Source of the DNA: an uncultured Opitutia bacterium
GTDB lineage: Bacteria > Verrucomicrobiota > Verrucomicrobiia > Opitutales > UBA953
NCBI GenBank assembly: GCA_903924185.1
Contig: CAIYAN010000277.1
Coordinates: forward strand, 1-41,303
Reading direction: 5' to 3'
DNA: 41,303 bases
The translations under genes were made by a program, and so were the position numbers. Below the pieces are notes generated by a model, which searched no databases, had not been told where the DNA came from, and worked only from the letters and a program-made list of their open reading frames with translations. Below, piece by piece: positions 23,103 to 29,645 of the stretch (the stretch's first letter is position 1; each line of letters begins with the position of its first letter).

Positions 23103-23366
23103 TCAGTTGACCTTCGTCCAACCGCCTTCGCCGTTCTTCTCCAGCTTCTGAAAGCCCGCCTGCGCTAAGCGCTTATCGGAAACGGCCTGCTTCATGGCTC
23201 CTTCACCATATCGAATCGTCAAACTCGGCGAAGCGAGGAGGCGTCGGCAGGCCTCCTTAGTGACCGGGTGCTGAGTGAAATCCGGCGCTTCCGTCGGCAG
23301 ATCGACCTCAAATTCGTCACCCTCGGTGCCGTCGGCCTTGAGCACGATGTAACGACGCAACGGCAT
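23103..23366 (-). CDS. FmdB-like small protein without zinc-ribbon cysteines
   Basis: This is an 87-residue protein; the start at 23366 (MPLRRYIVLKADG) is 1 nt after the oppC-like stop, and longer readings are not protein-like. The N-terminal MPLRRYIV and the C-terminal pattern (RRLLASPSLTIRYGEG, then VSDKRLAQAGFQKLEKNGEGGWTK) resemble FmdB-family regulatory proteins of Planctomycetes and related phyla. Those carry a CxxC...CxxC zinc ribbon in the middle. Here only one Cys remains (KEACRRL), so zinc binding is very unlikely. The role of FmdB proteins is poorly known. It is the last gene of the oppBC-like operon. The family link is my judgement from motif layout only. Confidence 0.6.
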   Translation of the reverse strand: MPLRRYIVLKADGTEGDEFEVDLPTEAPDFTQHPVTKEACRRLLASPSLTIRYGEGAMKQAVSDKRLAQAGFQKLEKNGEGGWTKVN

Positions 23367-23367
23367 C

Positions 23368-24246
23368 TTATTTCTTGGCGGTACGCGGGTCAAAAGCATC
23401 GCGCAAACCATCCCCAAGGTAACTGAGCGAGAGTAAGGTTCCCGCAAAGACGACGGAGGGGATGAACAGTAGCCAAGGGCACTGCTCCATGACGTCGGAG
23501 CCTTCTTTGATCAGCATCCCCCAGGAGGTCATGGGCGACTTCACGCCGAGGCCTAGGAAGCTGACGAAGGCCTCGAGCAACATCACGCCTGGAACGGTGA
23601 GGGTCGCATAGACCGCGATGGTTCCGGAGAGGTTCGGGAGATAATGGCGCAGGACGATACCCGGGCGCGATTGGCCCAAGGAAACGGCCGCCTCAACGAA
23701 TTGGCGGTTCTTCAGCGAACGGGTCTTGGTGCAAACGATGCGAGCCATCGTCAGCCAAGACACGCCACCCACCGCCAAGAAGATCATCCAGATATTCTGC
23801 CCAAAGATCACGGTGCAGAGGATGACGATGAGCGTCAGTGGGAGGGTGCTCACGATATCGACCACCCGCATCGCAAGGTCCTCGAAGCGTCCGCCGATTT
23901 CCGCGGCGACGACACCGTAGATCACCCCGACGAACAGCGCGACGGTCGTGGCAATCAAGCCGACGGAGATGGAAATCATCCCGCCTTGCAGCAGGCGGGC
24001 GAGTAGGTCGCGCCCCAAGAGGTCCGTCCCCAACCAATGCGCCGCACACGGGGCCACCGGGCCGAGCGCGAGGTCTTGTGTCTTGTAGTCGGGTAGCAGG
24101 TCGAGGGCCGTCAGGAGCGGTGAACTAAAGCAGAGGGCGGCGATGCCGACCAAGAACCACAGGGCGATCACTGGGGTGCGATCGCGCTGGAAGCGTTGCC
24201 AGCCGGTTTCGGTCGGAGCGGAGGCGTTGGTCACAGTGAAACTCAT
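23368..24246 (-). CDS. oppC: ABC peptide/oligopeptide transporter permease, OppC-like
   Basis: This is a 292-residue inner-membrane protein. After an N-terminal helix (about 28-50), the periplasmic loop holds HWLGTDLLGRDLLARLLQGG, the hallmark of OppC/DppC permeases. Five more helices follow. The cytoplasmic EAA-loop region is EAAVSLGQSRPGIVLRHYLPNLSG, which docks the ATPase. Its start overlaps the oppB-like stop by 4 nt. No binding protein or ATPase genes lie in this operon, so partners must be encoded elsewhere. Confidence 0.93.
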   Translation of the reverse strand: MSFTVTNASAPTETGWQRFQRDRTPVIALWFLVGIAALCFSSPLLTALDLLPDYKTQDLALGPVAPCAAHWLGTDLLGRDLLARLLQGGMISISVGLIATTVALFVGVIYGVVAAEIGGRFEDLAMRVVDIVSTLPLTLIVILCTVIFGQNIWMIFLAVGGVSWLTMARIVCTKTRSLKNRQFVEAAVSLGQSRPGIVLRHYLPNLSGTIAVYATLTVPGVMLLEAFVSFLGLGVKSPMTSWGMLIKEGSDVMEQCPWLLFIPSVVFAGTLLSLSYLGDGLRDAFDPRTAKK

Positions 24247-25166
24247 CGGCGGTCGCGCGCGGTGCGCGGGTCGAGGGCGGCCTTCGCGAGGTCGGCCACC
24301 AGGTTAAGGCAGAGTAAAGCGACCGCGTAGAGCAACGTCGTCCCGAGGATGACGGGGACGTCGCGGTTGATGATAGCGGTAACAAAGAGACGGCCGACGC
24401 CGGGGACGTCGAAGAGAGATTCAACGACAAAGGAGCCAGAAACCAAGGCGGCGGCGGCGGGCCCAAGGTAAGTGACGACGGGTAAAATGCCATTCCGCAG
24501 CGCATGCACGAAACGCACTCGCATCGGCGACACGCCCTTAGCGCGCGCGGTGCGCACGTAATCCAAGGTATAGACTTCCATGAGTTCACCGCGCGTCAAG
24601 CGCGCCAAGGGTGCAGCGGTGATCAGCCCCAAAGCCAACGAAGGCAGCACGAGGTGTGACACCGAACCCCAACCGCACGGCGGAAACCAGCCGAGCTGGA
24701 GCGAGAAGACCAATGCCAGCAAAGGTCCGAAAACAAAGGACGGCACACAGATACCAATGAGTGCAAAGCCCATGGGCACGCGGTCCATCCAGGTATTCGG
24801 ACGGGACGCCGCGATTACTCCAATGGGGATACCAACGAGGATCGCGATGAGCAAAGAAAGCGACCCCAAGACGACCGAGACCGGGATGCGCTCGCCGATG
24901 ATTTGATTCACCGTCCAGCCAGGGTACTTCATCGAAGGGCCCAACGAGCCCTGGGAGAGATTGCTAATATAGTTTCCCAGCTGCACGTGGAGTGGCTGGT
25001 CGAGTCCGTAGTAGGCTTCGACCTGCTTCTTCACTTCTGCTGGCATCGGGCGTTCCTTATCGAACGGACCACCGGGCACCGCATGCGCTAAAAAGAAGGT
25101 GGTGACGACCACGACCAAGAGGACGGGGATCATTTCAGCCAGCCGCTTGAGGACGTAGAGGAACAT
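24243..25166 (-). CDS. oppB: ABC peptide/oligopeptide transporter permease, OppB-like
   Basis: This is a 307-residue inner-membrane protein with the family N-terminus MFLYVLKRLAEMIPVLLVVVVTTFF, then AVPGGPFD, YGLDQPLHVQLGNYI and SLGPSMKYPGWTVNQII. The EAA loop is YVRTARAKGVSPMRVRFVHALRN. The C-terminal half has VVESLFDVPGVGRLFVTAI, typical of OppB. It pairs with OppC by a 4-nt overlap. It lies 50 nt after a small lipoprotein gene and may share its transcript. Substrate is inferred as oligopeptide but could be another solute of this permease family. Confidence 0.94.
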   Translation of the reverse strand: MFLYVLKRLAEMIPVLLVVVVTTFFLAHAVPGGPFDKERPMPAEVKKQVEAYYGLDQPLHVQLGNYISNLSQGSLGPSMKYPGWTVNQIIGERIPVSVVLGSLSLLIAILVGIPIGVIAASRPNTWMDRVPMGFALIGICVPSFVFGPLLALVFSLQLGWFPPCGWGSVSHLVLPSLALGLITAAPLARLTRGELMEVYTLDYVRTARAKGVSPMRVRFVHALRNGILPVVTYLGPAAAALVSGSFVVESLFDVPGVGRLFVTAIINRDVPVILGTTLLYAVALLCLNLVADLAKAALDPRTARDRR

Positions 25167-25216
25167 CGGGGCGAGGCCAGCGTGGGACGGACGAGGTGGG
25201 TTGCAAGCCTACGGGA

Positions 25217-25492
25217 CTAAGGCTGCTTTTCTTTGGCCGCCTTGGCACGGCGCTCCATTTCCTCAATGGATAGAGCCGCCGGCAGGCCATTCGCCTCCGC
25301 CCGCACCCACCCCATGCGAGCGGCCACGACTTCCAGCTCCTTGGCATTCAGTTTACCCTCCGCCTTCAGGCGGGCCTGACGCTCGGCACTATCACGCTCC
25401 ATCTGCGCTTGGGCATCATTCTGCACGTAAGTCTTGAAGACACCACAGCCCGCAAGCATCAGTGCCGCGGCAATGGTGAGGAGGGTCTTCAT
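25217..25492 (-). CDS. Small lipoprotein with a helical, charged body
   Basis: This is a 91-residue protein. The lipoprotein signal MKTLLTIAAALMLAGC ends in lipobox LAGC with Cys16. The mature part is predominantly charged and helical (NDAQAQMERDSAERQARLKAEGK; IEEMERRAKAAKEKQ). I do not recognise the family. It lies 9 nt downstream of the DCC-family gene and 50 nt upstream of oppB, so it is probably in the same transcript. It is not a solute-binding protein (too small). Confidence 0.75.
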   Translation of the reverse strand: MKTLLTIAAALMLAGCGVFKTYVQNDAQAQMERDSAERQARLKAEGKLNAKELEVVAARMGWVRAEANGLPAALSIEEMERRAKAAKEKQP

Positions 25493-25501
25493 GTGCGCAG
25501 A

Positions 25502-25888
25502 TTAATCAGCGAGGTGAGTGGGGCTCAAGAGCGTACAAGCCGGGGGGCGACCGAACCAATGCCGACGCTGGGCGATAAAGTTATAGACGGCGTCGGCCAA
25601 AAAGGTGGGCACCCAAGCGAGCGACCAAGCCAAGAGACCCCAACCGCCCCCCAAGCACCGCAGCATGGATAAAACGGCGGTCGACCGAACCAGCCGGTGC
25701 GAGCCGACCCAAGCCACCACCGTCCCCTGATCGCCCCCGGGGGGCTCGCCGAGGATGCGGGCAGTCTCCCCTGCGTTCGTCGCGAAAACCATAGTCCCAC
25801 GGGTATCGCGGGCTGAGAACCATTGGGCCGACCGATTACACAAAGCACAGTCTCCATCAATCAAGACGATGATAGGGGACGCCTCCAT
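25502..25888 (-). CDS. DCC family thiol-disulfide oxidoreductase-like protein
   Basis: This is a 128-residue protein. The start at 25888 (MEASPIIVLIDGDC) gives the usual short N-terminus; the frame continues 16 codons upstream without need. The family-defining DGDCALCNRSAQWF holds the DxxCxxC motif near residues 12-17, after a beta-strand IIVLI. A later RSTAVLSMLRCLGGGWG and a C-terminal FIAQRRHWFG match the DCC family (YuxK-like). The DxxCxxC pair suggests redox or thiol chemistry, but members' substrates are mostly unknown. It is the first gene of the run ending with the oppBC-like permeases. Confidence 0.9.
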   Translation of the reverse strand: MEASPIIVLIDGDCALCNRSAQWFSARDTRGTMVFATNAGETARILGEPPGGDQGTVVAWVGSHRLVRSTAVLSMLRCLGGGWGLLAWSLAWVPTFLADAVYNFIAQRRHWFGRPPACTLLSPTHLAD

Positions 25889-26017
25889 ACTCCCTGAATG
25901 AGCCAAAATTGGCGGGGAGTGAAGGCCTTTCGGCATTTCCAGACCCGAACCACTAAAAGCGAGGGAAAGCGCTTGTCACGGGAGCCTCGGACTGCCAAAA
26001 AGCCCTTCCTACTGGCC

Positions 26018-26104
26018 GGAAGGGTATCCAAGTGGCTAAAGGTCGCGGACTGTAAATCCGTTCAGCTTCGCTGTTCGTGGGTTCGAATCCCACCCCTTCC
26101 ACCA
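26018..26104 (+). tRNA. tRNA-Tyr (GTA), CCA encoded
   Basis: Acceptor strands GGAAGGG (26018-26024) and CCCTTCC (26094-26100) pair fully, followed by discriminator A and an encoded CCA (26102-26104). The anticodon GTA is at 26052-26054 in a 7-nt loop closed by a 5-bp stem (one G-U). A long variable arm follows (class II tRNA, as expected for bacterial tRNA-Tyr), and the T arm has GTTCGAATC. A GC-rich hairpin lies downstream. Confidence 0.96.
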
Positions 26105-26124
26105 GCAGGACAATTTTGACGACA

Positions 26125-26140
26125 CCCCCGACGCCGGGGG
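26125..26140 (+). terminator. GC-rich hairpin after tRNA-Tyr
   Basis: CCCCCG at 26125-26130 and CGGGGG at 26135-26140 form a 6-bp stem with a 4-nt loop. No T-run follows, so it may be a processing or weak termination signal between tRNA-Tyr and rpsT. Confidence 0.4.
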
Positions 26141-26199
26141 CGAAATCGTTAAATCCGCGTTGACTCCGAGGGCCGCCCACGGCTTCCCTACTGACACAC

Positions 26200-26445
26200 A
26201 TGGCCAACATCAAAGCTAACCAGAAGAGCATCCGCCAGACCGTTGCTCGCGCCGCCCGCAATAAGATCGTCCGCACCCGCCTCAAGAGCCTCGTTAAGGG
26301 CTTCGTCGCAGGCGCGGCTTCCGCCAGCCCTGCCGCCGTGGCTTCCGCCGCCGACAAGGCCGCCAAGACGGGCGTCATCCATCGCAACAAAGCGAACCGC
26401 ATCAAGGCTCGCCTCGCGAAGAAGCTGGCTGCCGCCAAGAAGTAA
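26200..26445 (+). CDS. rpsT: 30S ribosomal protein S20
   Basis: This 81-residue, Lys/Arg/Ala-rich helical protein matches S20: MANIKANQKSIRQTVARAARNK at the start, RTRLKSLVKGF, and the C-terminal HRNKANRIKARLAKKLAAAKK. The length is typical for short S20 proteins (about 80-90). It is monocistronic, between tRNA-Tyr and an intrinsic terminator. Confidence 0.96.
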   Translation: MANIKANQKSIRQTVARAARNKIVRTRLKSLVKGFVAGAASASPAAVASAADKAAKTGVIHRNKANRIKARLAKKLAAAKK

Positions 26446-26469
26446 GAGATGCCTTTCAGGCCTCTCCAC

Positions 26470-26502
26470 AACCCCGCCGTCTGAGACGCCGGGGTTTTTT
26501 GT
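26470..26502 (+). terminator. Intrinsic terminator of rpsT
   Basis: AACCCCG at 26470-26476 pairs with CGGGGTT near 26490-26496, enclosing a further 4-bp CGTC/GACG helix with one C-C mismatch, and is followed by a T-run. This is a good intrinsic terminator. Confidence 0.88.
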
Positions 26503-26508
26503 TTTAGG

Positions 26509-27309
26509 ATGAGCCAGCTCCCTTCCTCCATCGGCTTCCCGTCGGGAGTCTTCGGCGTGGCGCCCTTGCGGCTCGATGTTCTCACGCATGGGCCAGGCTG
26601 GGTCGCCCTCAACAAGCCAGTTAATTTACCCAGCGACGACCATCCCTGGCAGGAAAATGCCGCCCACTTAGTCGGCGAACTCCGCGTCCAACTTCAACTG
26701 GAGAAACCCGAGATCGTTAAGCTCGGGCTAAAAGAGCCAGCCGTAGCCTTCGGTCCGGAGCCGCAAGTCTCCGGGCTACTCATCCTCGCTGACCGGGCCA
26801 GCACGCTCGCCGCGTGGCGCGAGGCCATCGGGTCGTTTCAACTTAACTTTACCTACGAGTTCATCGCCCGCACCGAAGAGGCCCCCGCCGAAGGCGGGCT
26901 CTGCGATCTGCCGCTGGGGATGGACGACACGCGCGGGCGCGCCTTCGTCTCGCATCGCCTCGGCAAACAAGCCGAGACGACCTTTCATGGGGGCGAACTT
27001 TTCAATCGCTGGCGGCGCTGGACTGCGACCACGCGCTTCCCGCGGCGCGACCAAATCCGCGCCCACGCTAACGAATGCGGACTGCGTATCGCCGGCGAAC
27101 TCGAGTACGCCCGCTCTGGCCGCGTGACGCTCACCGATACGACCCGCCGGGGCCGACTGAACAAGGGCGAGGATAAGCCCTTGCATCGCTGCCTTCTGCT
27201 GCATCTCGGCCGGATTCAAGGCCTCGTGGCCGGCGTCCCGATCGACTTAACCGCCCCGCTCCCCGACGACTTTGCCACGGTGGTCAAGCGCCTCGGCAAA
27301 GCCGGTTAA
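26509..27309 (+). CDS. RluA-like pseudouridine synthase homologue lacking the catalytic Asp
   Basis: This is a 266-residue protein with RluA-family landmarks: WVALNKPVNLPSDD (31-44), the SGLLILADRA segment (88-97) and DQIRAHANECGLRIAGELEY near residues 182-201. The family active site is HRLDxxTSG with the Asp as nucleophile. Here the aligned sequence is FGPEPQVSG (81-89), so the Asp position holds Glu84 and the His-Arg-Leu is lost. It is probably an inactive or re-purposed homologue that may bind RNA. It starts 63 nt after rpsT's stop and behind its terminator, with no clear promoter seen. It overlaps the flavin reductase-like gene tail to tail by 4 nt. Confidence 0.82.
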   Translation: MSQLPSSIGFPSGVFGVAPLRLDVLTHGPGWVALNKPVNLPSDDHPWQENAAHLVGELRVQLQLEKPEIVKLGLKEPAVAFGPEPQVSGLLILADRASTLAAWREAIGSFQLNFTYEFIARTEEAPAEGGLCDLPLGMDDTRGRAFVSHRLGKQAETTFHGGELFNRWRRWTATTRFPRRDQIRAHANECGLRIAGELEYARSGRVTLTDTTRRGRLNKGEDKPLHRCLLLHLGRIQGLVAGVPIDLTAPLPDDFATVVKRLGKAG

Positions 27310-27920
27310 CTGCGGGGCAAGTCTTTGCGAAAGATATCCCGCGTGCGCACGTAGCCGTCGGGGCTATTCATGCGCCCGACCGGCGCATACTGCACGTAGT
27401 CTACCCGCCAGGTCACTGGATCGGCGATGCCCGCCCGCACATGAGCCAAAAGAATTTCCACGACGACGACGCGGTTCTCGCCATACTTCCTGATATCAAG
27501 CACGCGGCACTCCAAGGCGACGGGGCAATCGACTAAGATAGGAGGACGGACCCGCTCCGCTGGACGCGTCGCCAGACGCTCGCGGTCCACTTCGCTCACG
27601 CCAGGCGGTAACGATCGCGCACACGCCACCATCCGGTCCGCCATCGGCTCATCACAGAGATGAATCACGCACTCGCCATTGGCTAAGAGATTGGCCGCGG
27701 TGTCCTTCGGCGTGCCGTCCTCACGGTCACCCGGTGCTAACACGGCCAACGGGGGCTCTGTGCCCATGACGTTGAAGAACGAGAACGGCGCCGCGTTGAC
27801 GATCCCTTGGACATCGATTGTCGTAACTAGCGCGATGGGGCGCGGGACCACGAGGCCCGCCAGTAGCTTATAGGCTTGGGCGCCCGGGTGCGCCGCCACA
27901 TCGAAGCGCACGGCGTCCAT
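27306..27920 (-). CDS. Flavin reductase-like FMN-binding split-barrel protein
   Basis: This is a 204-residue protein with the start at 27920 (MDAVRFDVAAHPG), 1 nt after the lspA stop. The flavin reductase-like domain is visible as YKLLAGLVVPRPIALVTTIDVQGIVNAAPFSFFNVMGTEPPLAVLAPG. The RPIALVTT strand and NAAPFS loop bind FMN. It continues with KDTAANLLANGECVIHL and, near the end, WRVDYVQYAPVGRMNSPDGYVR. Members reduce flavins or use FMN for other redox reactions; the partner is unknown. It is the last gene of the ileS-dksA-like-lspA operon. Confidence 0.92.
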   Translation of the reverse strand: MDAVRFDVAAHPGAQAYKLLAGLVVPRPIALVTTIDVQGIVNAAPFSFFNVMGTEPPLAVLAPGDREDGTPKDTAANLLANGECVIHLCDEPMADRMVACARSLPPGVSEVDRERLATRPAERVRPPILVDCPVALECRVLDIRKYGENRVVVVEILLAHVRAGIADPVTWRVDYVQYAPVGRMNSPDGYVRTRDIFRKDLPRS

Positions 27921-27921
27921 C

Positions 27922-28509
27922 CTAGACCCGCGGCTGGTCTTCGCCCGCGTGCGAGACGATGGCTTCCCGCCGCAGGTAATCCTGCCGGTAGGACATGAAG
28001 AGGTAGATGACGACGCCCACGCAGATGCAGGAGTCGGCGACGTTGAATGCAGGGAAACGATAGCCGGGCAAATGGACGTCGATGAAGTCAATCACATGGT
28101 CCCCGAAGAGACGGTCGCGCACGTTGCCCAGCGTCCCCCCGACGAAGAGGCCGAAGGCCAACTGGCCACCCCCCAATTCACGCATCAAGGGGTGGCGCCA
28201 ACGCCACACTAAAGCCAAGACCACCAGTGCCAAGAAGACGAGGAACGGGCGGACGTCATACTGCGCCCCTAGGCCCCAAGCGGCCCCCTTATTGCCAACG
28301 TGGACAATCCAAAGCCAAGGAAAGAGGGCGATAGGTGAGCGCTCGGGGTTTTCAGAGAAGTGATAGACCCAGTCGTTTTCGAACCGGAGCGGAAAAATCC
28401 GCTCGATGTGCAGCTTCGTCAGGACGTCGGTCGCAAAAGCCATGACCGACACCGCCCAGAAAGTGCCGTAGGCTCGCAGACGCAAGGGACTGAAGAATCC
28501 AGTGCTCAA
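27922..28509 (-). CDS. lspA: Lipoprotein signal peptidase (signal peptidase II)
   Basis: This is a 195-residue inner-membrane aspartic protease that removes signal peptides from prolipoproteins. Four helices are visible (about 16-32, 86-102, 112-125, 155-173). Conserved blocks are VGNKGAAWGL (71-80), GGTLGNVRDRLFG with catalytic Asp132, and FPAFNVADS with catalytic Asp159. The segment between helix 1 and the NKGAAWGL block is longer than in E. coli. It overlaps the upstream dksA-like gene by 4 nt. The predicted lipoproteins at 13669 and 25217 would be its substrates. Confidence 0.96.
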   Translation of the reverse strand: MSTGFFSPLRLRAYGTFWAVSVMAFATDVLTKLHIERIFPLRFENDWVYHFSENPERSPIALFPWLWIVHVGNKGAAWGLGAQYDVRPFLVFLALVVLALVWRWRHPLMRELGGGQLAFGLFVGGTLGNVRDRLFGDHVIDFIDVHLPGYRFPAFNVADSCICVGVVIYLFMSYRQDYLRREAIVSHAGEDQPRV

Positions 28510-29633
28510 GTCTCGGGCTGGTCGTCTTCACCGCCGCCGCCGCCGGTACCGAAGCCGACTTCATCGCCGATTTCGCCGAGCGGACTACCGCCCCGCCGAC
28601 GATGCGCACGGCGATTGCGCTCAAGCTCCTTCTGGCCTTCCAGCGAGTAGCGGGTGAATGGTACCGCCATCAAACGCGCGTGCGGAATGACCTTATTAGT
28701 GATTTCGCAGATGCCGTACTTACCCGACTTCAGGCGCTCGATGGCGTCCGCGATTTCCTTCAACGCTTCCTGTTCGTTGGAAATAAGGGAGAGTGCGAAG
28801 TCGCGGTCGGCCGTGTCCGTGCCGGCGTCAGCTAGGTGTTGAGAGTAGCCCGAGAGGTCGCCAGCGTCATCTTTGCCGTTCTTCTTGAGGGCCTCTTCGG
28901 AGTGGAAGGCCAAACCCTTCTGGATGACTTCACGCATGGCGGTCAGCAGGTGGTAATAGCGGCGAAGTTTTTCGGGGATTTGCTTAGATTCATCAACCAT
29001 CCCGCCGCCCTTACGGAACGGGTTAACCCCGCCGAGCAGGTCAGCAATCGAAGCGGCCGCGATATTATGCGACTTGTGCCCCTTGTCCCGGGCCGCGGTG
29101 GCGGCTTTCTCGCGCGCCTTGCGCTCTTCTTCGGGCACCCAGAGGTTCAACTTAGAACCCTCGCGCTTACGGCTCTTCATATGCTCGAGGACATCAGCAA
29201 AGGTAAAGAATTGCAGCTTGGTGCGCACCGGAGCGTCGGGAGTCCCCACCTGATCATGAATGACGCGATGCTTATCAAGGAGCTGCTTCTGCTTCTCGTG
29301 CTCTGCCTTGGTCTTGGCCTGAATCTTCGCGCCCTTCGCGGGCTTGGCGGGCTTAGCTGCGACGAGGGGGGCCTTCGCCCCTTTGGCCGGGACAGCGACG
29401 GGAGCAGGCTTGCCAGAGGCCTTACCAGCCTTCGCCGGTGGGATCTTGATGGGAGGCGTCACCTTGGCCGTAGGCTTAGTCGGTACGGCCGGCTTCTTGG
29501 AAGCAGGTGGAGCTACCTTGGCCACGGGCTTCTTGACCAGCTTGAGGGGGGGCTTGGCCTTGGCGACAGGCTTAGCGACAGGCTTAGCGACAGCCTTGGC
29601 GGCGGGCTTCTTGGGGGCGGGTTTCTTGGACAT
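28506..29633 (-). CDS. DksA/TraR-family protein with a histone-H1-like Lys/Ala/Pro tail
   Basis: This is a 375-residue protein. Residues 1-115 are a Lys/Ala/Pro-rich, disordered-looking tail with repeats such as KPVAKPVAKPVAK. The DksA-like part (about 220-340) has a helical hairpin with tip TDTADRD (Asp273 and Asp276 align with the acidic tip pair of DksA). The zinc-finger region (YGICEITNKVIPHARLMAVPFTRYSLEGQ, 306-334) keeps only Cys309; the other three cysteines are Thr312, Ser330 and Gly333. An acidic, Gly-rich C-terminus follows. DksA proteins act in the RNA polymerase secondary channel. The length is more than twice that of E. coli DksA (151). It lies between ileS (12-nt gap) and lspA (4-nt overlap). 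Confidence 0.88.
   Translation of the reverse strand: MSKKPAPKKPAAKAVAKPVAKPVAKAKPPLKLVKKPVAKVAPPASKKPAVPTKPTAKVTPPIKIPPAKAGKASGKPAPVAVPAKGAKAPLVAAKPAKPAKGAKIQAKTKAEHEKQKQLLDKHRVIHDQVGTPDAPVRTKLQFFTFADVLEHMKSRKREGSKLNLWVPEEERKAREKAATAARDKGHKSHNIAAASIADLLGGVNPFRKGGGMVDESKQIPEKLRRYYHLLTAMREVIQKGLAFHSEEALKKNGKDDAGDLSGYSQHLADAGTDTADRDFALSLISNEQEALKEIADAIERLKSGKYGICEITNKVIPHARLMAVPFTRYSLEGQKELERNRRAHRRRGGSPLGEIGDEVGFGTGGGGGEDDQPET
29560..29607. repeat. Four tandem 12-bp repeats in the tail-coding part of the dksA-like gene
   Basis: Four consecutive 12-bp units close to TTAGCGACAGGC run from 29560 to 29607. They encode KPVA-type repeats in frame. The 12-bp period keeps the frame on expansion or contraction, so tail length may vary between strains. 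Confidence 0.8.
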
Positions 29634-29645
29634 GAAGAGAGGTGT

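Noticed and set aside
26018..26104. Integration site at tRNA-Tyr
   Set aside because: No integrase gene and no longer copy of the tRNA 3' end was seen; only a 7-nt match lies in the leader.
29560..29607. CRISPR-like tandem repeats
   Set aside because: The unit is 12 bp without spacers and in frame within the Lys/Ala/Pro tail-coding part, so it is a coding repeat.
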